Shown here: positions 1 to 6,172 of the stretch, in pieces
Numbering within the stretch: position 1 is the stretch's first letter
How the letters are laid out: the number at the start of each line of letters is the position of its first letter
DNA from: Desulfobacteraceae bacterium
GTDB lineage: Bacteria; Desulfobacterota; Desulfobacteria; Desulfobacterales; Desulfatirhabdiaceae
Assembly: GCA_027325475.1 (NCBI GenBank)
Contig: DAIEFO010000001.1
Location: forward strand, 1 to 9,213
Length of the DNA stretch: 9,213 bases
Direction of reading: 5' to 3'
The notes under the pieces: generated by a model
Told to the model about the DNA's origin: nothing
Databases searched by the model: none
What the model saw: only the letters and a program-made list of their open reading frames with translations
Position numbers and translations under genes: made by a program

Positions 1-2018
1 GAATTCAGGTAATACGCCATGAGCATTTGAGCGGGCTTTTGATGTGGTTGCCCGAAATTCAGGACTGGATAAACCAGTTTTCCGGTACGAATTTCGTTAT
101 TATTCTGGGTGCAGTCATTGGCCACCATTTGCGAACGGACAAGAAAGATTTTGCCAGCCCTGAAGAAGGTCAAAAAATATTCAGAATTTATCCGAAAGCC
201 ATACAGGAGGCTATTGGAGAAATCGGCCATTTTTTGCCTGCACCTGATGTGCCCGGACTCAGCATATCGGGTATCTGGGACTTCGACGGTTCGACTCCGG
301 TCATCAATCCAGGCGTTATTCGGGACGAAATAAAGAAGAAGCTGGATCGACTGCATAGAGAATTAAAATCCAACCGGATGCTGATGGCTGTCCGGGCAGC
401 CCTTCTTTTAGCGGACAGTTCCGGATCAGCCATGGTTAGGGAAGGCATCGATCTTGAAAGCTGGCTGAACAGTGCTTTTGGCAAGACAATGGAAGGAGAG
501 GATATTCAGGAAAAGGTGATTCAACCAAGGGTAAATGAAATTGAAGCCAAAATGGCAAGGCCGTTTACCTGGAGCATGTTTCAAAATGCCGCTGAAAGCC
601 TGCCATCCCGTGCGCTGTTGATTTCACCATGCGGCAGCGGTAAGACTCTTGCCGCATGGAGGTGGATTAAGGGGCAGTTGTCCTATCAGCCGGCCAGTCG
701 GGTCATTTTTCTCTACCCAACACGGGCAACCGCAACCGAGGGCTTCAAGGATTATGTTTCCTGGGCGCCCGAGGCTGATGCAGCACTTGTTCATGGAACC
801 GCGTCTTATGACCTGGAAGGGGTATTTCAAAATCCGGAAGATGCACGTCATGATAAAAATTTTTCAACTCATGATCGTCTTTTTGCCTTGGGCTATTGGC
901 ATCGAAGAATTTTCAGCGCTACAGTTGATCAGTTTCTTGGTTTTATGCAGCAAGTGTATCGTTCGGTTTGTCTGCTGCCGCTTCTTGCCGACAGTGTCGT
1001 TGTAATGGATGAGGTGCACAGTTTTGATAAAAGTCTTTTCTCTGCACTGAAAAGTTTTTTGCGAAATTTTGATGTTCCGGTTTTGTGTATGACGGCAAGC
1101 CTTCCGATTAATCGTCTGAATGATCTGTCTCAAGAGTGCGGACTGACGGTTTTCCCGGAAGAACAGAATCTTTTTGCGGATCTCGAAGCCAGCGCCGCCA
1201 AGCCAAGATATCAGGTGCGTCGCCTGGAAAACGCGGAAGAGGCAGAAAGTATTGCATTGAATGCATATAAAGCCGGAAAACGGGTTCTGTGGGTGGTCAA
1301 TACCGTAAACCGCTGCCAAACGATCGCAAAGAAACTGAACGCTCTGAGTTATCACAGCCGCTTTCGCCTGCAGGACAGGAAGCGACAGCATGAACGGGTG
1401 ATCCGCGCTTTTGGTACAGGCACAGGCGCAGTTCTGGCCATTACCACCCAGGTGTGTGAAATGAGCCTTGACCTGGATGCAGACGTGCTGGTCAGTGAAA
1501 AGGCGCCGGTCACCAGCATGATACAACGCATGGGCCGATGCAACCGGCATGCCCTTATCGGAGATGATAAACTGGGGCAGGTATATTTTTATAATCCGGA
1601 TGATCAAACCCCTTACGACAGCAGACAATTGACCGGGGCCGATGCGTTTGTCAATGCTCTGCATGGTCAAACGGTAAATCAGAGTCATCTTCAAAATCTT
1701 CTGGAAGAACATGGCCCCGGTGATGTCGAAGTCGAAAAGTATGCGGCCTTTCTTGAAAATGGTCCCTGGGTCTGCAGCCGGGAAGAAAGTTTGAGAGATG
1801 AAAATCATTTTACGATAAACGCCTTGCTGGATGACGATATCCCGGAATATTTTGCACTGCGCAGTCAAAAGAAACCTATCGATGGCTTGCTGGTGCCAGT
1901 CCCCCGCCGGCGTGCCAATCCGCACTCGAAAATAGGTCAATTTCCATTAATTGCCTCTGCCAGGCATTATCATTCTGAATATGGGTTTTTCGATTTCCCT
2001 TTGGAGGAAATTTTATGA
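1..2018 (+). CDS. cas3: Cas3 HD nuclease-helicase, 5' end outside window
   Basis: Cas3 is recruited by target-bound Cascade and unwinds and degrades the DNA. The reading frame is open to the left edge (first full codon at position 3), so the gene starts upstream and about 671 residues are visible. HD-nuclease elements remain at the start: RHE (codons 5-7) and GHH (codons 40-42); the HD catalytic motif itself must lie upstream. The superfamily 2 helicase follows: Walker A SPCGSGKT (lysine at codon 214), DEVH box (codons 336-339), TAS motif III (1092-1100), the segment CEMSLDLDADV, and motif VI QRMGRCNR (codons 508-515). All key helicase residues are present, so it looks active. A TTG at 27 could be taken as a start, but the RHE motif lies upstream of it in frame, so it is not the real start. 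The TGA stop overlaps the next gene's ATG (ATGA), indicating coupled translation. Identification is firm; the exact start is unknown. Confidence 0.96.
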   Translation, partial: IQVIRHEHLSGLLMWLPEIQDWINQFSGTNFVIILGAVIGHHLRTDKKDFASPEEGQKIFRIYPKAIQEAIGEIGHFLPAPDVPGLSISGIWDFDGSTPVINPGVIRDEIKKKLDRLHRELKSNRMLMAVRAALLLADSSGSAMVREGIDLESWLNSAFGKTMEGEDIQEKVIQPRVNEIEAKMARPFTWSMFQNAAESLPSRALLISPCGSGKTLAAWRWIKGQLSYQPASRVIFLYPTRATATEGFKDYVSWAPEADAALVHGTASYDLEGVFQNPEDARHDKNFSTHDRLFALGYWHRRIFSATVDQFLGFMQQVYRSVCLLPLLADSVVVMDEVHSFDKSLFSALKSFLRNFDVPVLCMTASLPINRLNDLSQECGLTVFPEEQNLFADLEASAAKPRYQVRRLENAEEAESIALNAYKAGKRVLWVVNTVNRCQTIAKKLNALSYHSRFRLQDRKRQHERVIRAFGTGTGAVLAITTQVCEMSLDLDADVLVSEKAPVTSMIQRMGRCNRHALIGDDKLGQVYFYNPDDQTPYDSRQLTGADAFVNALHGQTVNQSHLQNLLEEHGPGDVEVEKYAAFLENGPWVCSREESLRDENHFTINALLDDDIPEYFALRSQKKPIDGLLVPVPRRRANPHSKIGQFPLIASARHYHSEYGFFDFPLEEIL

Positions 2019-3703
2019 GTAAAATCATACTGGGAAATGACAAGCTGAAGCTTGAATACAGCTTGCTGGACCTTCCAACAGCTCAACACAAGGCGGGTCT
2101 TGCCGGATTGCTGGTGATGATCGAATCGATGAAACTTCGAAAAATAAGCCCGTTGCCGGAAATGGATATTTCTCCGACCGGGGCTGCCGTTTGTTTCACG
2201 AAAGAGAGCTTGCAGATGGTATTTGACGACCTGTTTGATGCGGAGCTGGTTGAAAAGCAACCGTCAACAAAATGGAAGGACCAGGCTCCCAAAAAGATCA
2301 TAGAGGTGGAGGTTGAGGTTAACGGGAAAAAAAAGAAACAAAAACGCTTTGTTTATGATGCGGTTCAGCCCAAAGGCGCATTTTTACAAACGTATTTTTC
2401 GGACGGAAATGGACTTTGGATAAAATTGTGGCGGGATATGCTCTGGAATATTTTAAGAGGCATTCCTGCCACTCGAAAAGTTTATGAAGAAAGGGCAAAA
2501 GGCATTTCGTCATCTGAAGCTGAGCGAGCATGGCAAGCATTTTCCAAGGCAAACAAACTGCGGAAGAAAGGCGTAATGCTGACTGAAAAACTGACCAGTT
2601 CCTTGTTTTTGGGTGCTGAGGCCGACAATCCGGAAAAAGTTCCATTTATCGATACCGTGGAGAATGGCTTTCTGCTTCTGTTCTGGTCTGTCGTGTCGCT
2701 CATTCATGTGCCACGGGAGTTGAAAATCGAAAGACTCGATGACCGCCTGCGAATCAGCAACAGAAACGAGTTGGGTTATGTCCTGTCCATTCCGGGACCT
2801 TTCGATCTTCAGGCGTTTGTTTTGGATATTATGGACGTTCTGAAAAGCTTGGTCGCTGAGAAATCAGGCTTTCGGCCATGCGCGGCCTTGATTGATGTTT
2901 TTGAAGAAAGTGGACTTGAATATCTGTATCGTTTTGCCAGAAAAAAAGCCGATGATACCGATGCTTTCACGCTCAGTCTGAATGCGGTCGAGATTTACCA
3001 TATTCAAAAACAGGGCAATCGAATCCGGCAACTGGCATCAGAGCGGATTTTGCCAAAACCGGATATGATTGCAGATTATGAAAAAGCCAGGGGAAGCTAC
3101 AAAAATCCGTTTTACAAGAGAATCTATCTGGCTAACCTGATTGCTGGATTGCCCTGGTTCACCTATGCAGAAGCGGTTTTTCAAAACGAGCCGTCACCCG
3201 TTTTTGTTTTCTCCGGAAAAACGCCGACTGAAATTCGTTTTTTTGGCAAGGATGTGCGGCAAAAATTCAATATGATTGCGGGTAATCTTGAAATTAAGAA
3301 AGAAGGGGGGCTAATGACAGAAAAAGATCAAGACGATCAATTAGCGTTACGGGTCTATCGCCTGCTTCAAAATTACATCTGGCGCAGGACCGAAGAAAAA
3401 TCGGGTGTAAAATTTGATCAGTTTAAAAACAACAAAACCGATAAAGGGCATATTAGCTATCCCCGTGCGTATGCGGAAGCGCTGGAAAAAGTTTGCAGTG
3501 ACGCTTTTCTGGCCATGAGAGGCCGGAGGGATCAGGATTTTGTTGAATACTTCACCGGCACAATCTGCTCGGTCCCACATTTTTTACCTGAAACCGAGTT
3601 CCTTTCCGTTGCCAAAGATTTGATGGAAAACTGGCAGAAGATCAAAACCCTTTCCATGTTAGCCATCTCCGCAAACTCATATCTTTCAAACCAGACCGAA
3701 TAA
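2015..3703 (+). CDS. cas8: Cas8 large Cascade subunit, Cmx8/DevT-like (MYXAN type)
   Basis: This 562-residue protein is the presumed large subunit of the type I effector, which recognises the PAM and recruits Cas3. The N-terminal segment LDLPTAQHKAGLAGLL (residues 18-33) resembles what I recall of the Cmx8 family of MYXAN-type systems. The protein otherwise lacks catalytic motifs, as expected for Cas8. A lysine-rich stretch (about residues 104-111) may be a surface loop contacting nucleic acid; that is inference. The gene lies directly between cas3 and cas7, the position expected for cas8 in dev-like operons. The start ATG overlaps the cas3 stop and is preceded by GGAGG at 2003-2007 with 7-nt spacing. 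An in-frame ATG at 3314 with its own purine-rich ribosome binding site probably yields a separate small subunit from the last 129 codons. Subtype assignment rests on recognition of the N-terminus and on neighbours; Cas8 proteins diverge strongly. Confidence 0.85.
   Translation: MSKIILGNDKLKLEYSLLDLPTAQHKAGLAGLLVMIESMKLRKISPLPEMDISPTGAAVCFTKESLQMVFDDLFDAELVEKQPSTKWKDQAPKKIIEVEVEVNGKKKKQKRFVYDAVQPKGAFLQTYFSDGNGLWIKLWRDMLWNILRGIPATRKVYEERAKGISSSEAERAWQAFSKANKLRKKGVMLTEKLTSSLFLGAEADNPEKVPFIDTVENGFLLLFWSVVSLIHVPRELKIERLDDRLRISNRNELGYVLSIPGPFDLQAFVLDIMDVLKSLVAEKSGFRPCAALIDVFEESGLEYLYRFARKKADDTDAFTLSLNAVEIYHIQKQGNRIRQLASERILPKPDMIADYEKARGSYKNPFYKRIYLANLIAGLPWFTYAEAVFQNEPSPVFVFSGKTPTEIRFFGKDVRQKFNMIAGNLEIKKEGGLMTEKDQDDQLALRVYRLLQNYIWRRTEEKSGVKFDQFKNNKTDKGHISYPRAYAEALEKVCSDAFLAMRGRRDQDFVEYFTGTICSVPHFLPETEFLSVAKDLMENWQKIKTLSMLAISANSYLSNQTE
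3303..3310 (+). promoter_or_regulatory. Internal ribosome binding site within cas8
   Basis: The purine run AAGGGGGG lies inside the cas8 coding sequence, 3 nt before an in-frame ATG at 3314. Its anti-Shine-Dalgarno complementarity is reasonable though not perfect (AAGGGGG against AAGGAGG), and the spacing is slightly short. In most coding sequence such a run directly before an in-frame ATG would be coincidence, but in type I-B, I-C and I-D systems cas8-type genes are known to produce Cas11 from such an internal start. Confidence 0.5.
3314..3703 (+). CDS. cas11: Probable Cas11 small subunit from internal start in cas8
   Basis: The ATG at 3314 is in frame with cas8 (codon 434) and would give a 129-residue product ending at the same stop. 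It begins MTEKDQDDQLALRVYRLLQ, which reads like a natural protein N-terminus: charged, then an amphipathic helix. The rest is mostly helix-compatible, fitting the all-helical Cas11 small subunit that lines the Cascade belly and stabilises the displaced strand. The length is in the range usual for small subunits. No stand-alone small-subunit gene is visible in the operon, so the complex would otherwise lack one. Known precedent: Cas11 from internal translation of cas8/cas10d genes in subtypes I-B, I-C and I-D. What is seen is the frame, start and ribosome binding site; that the product is made and enters Cascade is inference. Confidence 0.58.
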   Translation: MTEKDQDDQLALRVYRLLQNYIWRRTEEKSGVKFDQFKNNKTDKGHISYPRAYAEALEKVCSDAFLAMRGRRDQDFVEYFTGTICSVPHFLPETEFLSVAKDLMENWQKIKTLSMLAISANSYLSNQTE

Positions 3704-3717
3704 AGGAGGAAAAAGCG

Positions 3718-4635
3718 ATGAATCTGTTTGGAACCGTTTTAACCAATGTTGCACCCAGCGCCAACTATCGCGGTGAATCGGCTGAAAATCGCGCAGTGAT
3801 CCAGAAAATCAGTATCGGCCGCTTTGAATATGCCATTATATCTCCCGAGGCCATGCGAAATGCTTTGCGGGAAACCTTCAAAAAACTGGGACTGGCCTGT
3901 AACCGGGAGCGCCTGAATGATGAAGATCAGCTTGCTGTAAAATTTTTAGATTATCCTGATCCAGAAAAATACGTCGATGATTTTTTTATGGGATGGCTGA
4001 TTGCTGCAGGAAAATCAGACCGGGAAAAAATAAAAAAAGAAATCACTGAAAAAGGCCGTAATCCCGAAAAGTTCACGTTCAAACGAGACTCGGTTTTGCG
4101 TATGAACATGGCTTTAGCGCTTGAGCCTTACCGGCATAACAGCGTGTTCACACAATCACCCCAGAATGTGGACAGCCCCTGGAAAAACGCGGAAAACTCC
4201 CAGCTCCTGCACAGGGAAACAGTTCATACGGCCTATCAATACCCATTTGCCCTGAACCTGAACGATTGTAAGGTTAAACCAGAATGGACAAAAACGCTTC
4301 TTAAATCCATTGGGCAACTGAACAATGTTGCGGGTAACCATGCCCGAAGTTATTTTGAGATGGCGCCTGCAAGCGTACTGGTGCGACTCACCTCCCAGTT
4401 GGTTGCCGGATACGACAATTATGGTTTTGAAGTCAAAGACGGAAAGCATCTGTTTCCGGAAGTAATCGAGGGTATTTTAAAAGGGGATTACCCGGGCTCG
4501 GAGTTTTACATTGGCGGCAGAATTATCAAAGATATGGACGATAGCACATTGACTGCCTTGGAGAGCAGGGGCATGAATATGGATCGGAATCCACAAAATC
4601 TGCTGACAACCGTGGCCGAAAAAGCATTTTCATGA
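3718..4635 (+). CDS. cas7: Cas7 backbone subunit, DevR/Cst2 family
   Basis: This 305-residue protein is the Cas7 backbone that polymerises along the crRNA in Cascade. The N-terminus is typical of the DevR/Cst2 family: VLTNVAPSANYRGES (residues 7-21), then FEYAIISPEAMRNALRET (residues 36-53). The later segment AGNHARSYFEMAPAS (residues 205-219) is another region I recognise from this family. DevR is named from the Myxococcus dev locus, where cas genes influence fruiting-body development; nothing here indicates such a role. The start is well supported: AGGAGG at 3704-3709, 8 nt before the ATG, the strongest ribosome binding site in the operon. This fits the need for several Cas7 copies per complex. 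It lies 14 nt after cas8 and 19 nt before cas5. No missing parts or unusual features were seen. Confidence 0.93.
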   Translation: MNLFGTVLTNVAPSANYRGESAENRAVIQKISIGRFEYAIISPEAMRNALRETFKKLGLACNRERLNDEDQLAVKFLDYPDPEKYVDDFFMGWLIAAGKSDREKIKKEITEKGRNPEKFTFKRDSVLRMNMALALEPYRHNSVFTQSPQNVDSPWKNAENSQLLHRETVHTAYQYPFALNLNDCKVKPEWTKTLLKSIGQLNNVAGNHARSYFEMAPASVLVRLTSQLVAGYDNYGFEVKDGKHLFPEVIEGILKGDYPGSEFYIGGRIIKDMDDSTLTALESRGMNMDRNPQNLLTTVAEKAFS

Positions 4636-4654
4636 ATAAGGGGGATCTCTGCGT

Positions 4655-5332
4655 ATGAAACGCTACTATCTCCAGGCTAAATTTGCAGCTTTCAGGCCTT
4701 TTGTCAGCGGCAGTTTTCGCCCGACAGCCGGTTTTATTACCCCGTCAGCAGCCTATGGTCTTTTGCTGAATATTGCCGGTATTGAGATGCGTCATGACGA
4801 TGGTCAATCGGTCATGACCTTGATCCGGAAAGATCTCCCAATGATGAAAATCGCCCTGGGGATGGCGGAAATGCCTGTCCGTCACTGCCTGCTCCAGCAA
4901 CTGCATAATTATCCGATCGGGACTACTGGCAAGGATCATGCGGTAAACACCAAAGGCGGTAAATACAACATCATTCCGGTAAAACGGGAGATGCTTTCAA
5001 ACATCAAGGCATATATCTTCATTGATGGCAACAGTGAGATTGAAGAATGGATTGCGGATGGTTTAAATGGCAACAGGCATCGCAGCTATGGTTTGCCGTT
5101 TCTGGGTGATAACAATTTCCTGCTTGACCGATTTGAACCGATTATTGATATGGAACCGGTTTGGTGGTTTGAAAAAATTGAAAACGATGCGGGTGGGATT
5201 CGGGAAAACATCACTCGTTTGACCACAACAATTGACAGGGCTGATCTTTCACGTACCCGATCATCGCTATTTGCGCCATCGATAAACCGAAAAAAAGACC
5301 CGCCGGAAGGCGCTTGGGTTCAGATGCCATAA
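4655..5332 (+). CDS. cas5: Cas5 crRNA 5'-handle subunit, DevS/Cmx5 family
   Basis: Cas5 is the RAMP-fold subunit that caps the 5' handle of the crRNA and contacts Cas8. The 225-residue protein starts MKRYYLQAKFAAFRPFVSGS and continues FRPTAGFITPSAAYGLLLNI (residues 21-40), the signature N-terminal ferredoxin-like region of DevS/Cmx5-type Cas5. A glycine- and asparagine-rich middle (NYPIGTTGKDHAVNTKGGKYN) and RHRSYGLPFLGDNNF near residues 145-160 are also typical. It follows cas7 directly, as in dev-like operons. A ribosome binding site AAGGGGG lies at 4638-4644, 10 nt before the ATG. The fold in this family can cleave crRNA in subtype I-C, but I see no basis for claiming that here; since no cas6 is visible, this alternative should not be excluded. 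The gene ends 11 nt before the mntA start. Confidence 0.92.
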   Translation: MKRYYLQAKFAAFRPFVSGSFRPTAGFITPSAAYGLLLNIAGIEMRHDDGQSVMTLIRKDLPMMKIALGMAEMPVRHCLLQQLHNYPIGTTGKDHAVNTKGGKYNIIPVKREMLSNIKAYIFIDGNSEIEEWIADGLNGNRHRSYGLPFLGDNNFLLDRFEPIIDMEPVWWFEKIENDAGGIRENITRLTTTIDRADLSRTRSSLFAPSINRKKDPPEGAWVQMP

Positions 5333-5343
5333 GGGATAGATAA

Positions 5344-5766
5344 ATGAAACTGGATTTAGATATCATAAAATCAGCAGTGGCTGCTATTCCAGAAATTGCC
5401 GCGTGCTATCTTTTCGGCTCGGCAGGCAAAGGTGAAGTTGTCGTCAACGATATCGATCTGTTGATCCTGGTATATCCGTATGCCGATGCGGAAAAGGCCT
5501 TGTGGGTAGCTACCGAGAAAATCAGCGATGCTATTAATCTGCCGGCCGATGTGCTGGATATTCTACTTTTTGATCTCAACTTGGCCAATCCCCACGTGCT
5601 GTATGCTGCAATTAATGATGGCATTCTGATAAAAAATGAGTCTCCGGACTTGCTGGAAGATAGCATTGAAACTCTGTCGCGTTATTTTCTGGAAAATGAA
5701 CCCATCATTCAGAGAGCCGGAAGACTTAACTGGGAGCTGATCGAGGAGGTATGCTGTGATGGATAA
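5344..5766 (+). CDS. mntA: MntA-like minimal nucleotidyltransferase antitoxin
   Basis: A 140-residue minimal nucleotidyltransferase. In characterised HEPN-MNT pairs this enzyme neutralises the HEPN ribonuclease by transferring AMP units to a tyrosine beside its active site. The nucleotidyltransferase signature is clear: LFGSAGKGEVVVNDIDLLI (residues 23-41), with G25-S26 and the metal-binding D36 and D38; D72 in VLDILLFD is the likely third carboxylate. The spacing between GS and DxD is 9 residues, one shorter than the commonest form. The C-terminal part (NLANPHVLYAAINDGILIKN) is also typical of the family. It lies 11 nt after cas5, with AAGGGA at 5331-5336 as ribosome binding site, and overlaps hepT. 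It is not a known Cas protein; its place inside the operon is unusual. Activity is inferred from intact motifs. Confidence 0.88.
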   Translation: MKLDLDIIKSAVAAIPEIAACYLFGSAGKGEVVVNDIDLLILVYPYADAEKALWVATEKISDAINLPADVLDILLFDLNLANPHVLYAAINDGILIKNESPDLLEDSIETLSRYFLENEPIIQRAGRLNWELIEEVCCDG

Positions 5767-6172
5767 AGAACGTCTTGACACCTACCTTCAGACAATTGCT
5801 GTGGAAACAGCCGCCATTGCCGATGTGTTGAAGAATTCTGACGAAAATCTGCTGGCTTCACCTCACCTGCTGAAAAGTTGTAAATATTCCCTGATCGTGA
5901 TCTCCGAAGCAATTGCTAACACGCTTCAGCACATCCTTGCCAAAAAATATCAAACAGCGGTCAGTGGATACACGGAGGTTTTTATCAAGGCCAAGAACTT
6001 CAGGCTGCTATCCAATGAAATGTTTGAACGGCTGCAGCCGTTCATTCGTTTCCGAAATTTGCTGGTGCACCAGTATTGGCGGATCGATGATACCGTTTTT
6101 CTGAACAATCTCAGAGCAGGAGTATCCGATTTCAAAGGATTTATCCATGACATCAGAAAAATTATCAACTGA
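5759..6172 (+). CDS. hepT: HepT-like HEPN (DUF86) ribonuclease toxin
   Basis: A 137-residue all-helical HEPN protein of the HepT/DUF86 type, the toxin partner of MntA. The catalytic RX4HXY motif is intact: RNLLVHQY, with R99, H104 and Y106; in studied pairs the histidine and arginine act in RNA cleavage and the tyrosine is the site that the antitoxin AMPylates. The start was placed at ATG 5759, with GAGGAGG at 5743-5749 and 9-nt spacing; GTG at 5756, one codon earlier, is also possible. The first 8 nt overlap the end of mntA, and the last 26 nt overlap the start of cas4-cas1, so the toxin is locked into the cas operon on both sides. No frameshift or loss of the active site is seen, so the pair is probably functional. 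Substrate RNA cannot be judged from sequence. Confidence 0.9.
   Translation: MDKERLDTYLQTIAVETAAIADVLKNSDENLLASPHLLKSCKYSLIVISEAIANTLQHILAKKYQTAVSGYTEVFIKAKNFRLLSNEMFERLQPFIRFRNLLVHQYWRIDDTVFLNNLRAGVSDFKGFIHDIRKIIN

Noticed and set aside
1..6. GAATTC at the first base, suggesting a cloning boundary
   Set aside because: The cas3 frame runs naturally through it, and a six-base site at the edge is not evidence by itself; it could still be a clone end.
27..29. TTG as start codon of cas3
   Set aside because: The same frame stays open to the window edge, and the RHE motif of the HD domain is encoded upstream of it, at 15-23.
864..1940. Long minus-strand open frame of 358 codons opposite cas3
   Set aside because: It lies wholly antisense to a well-conserved cas3 and its translation (rich in C, H, I, Q and low-complexity pieces) looks like no protein family; it is a shadow of the coding bias.
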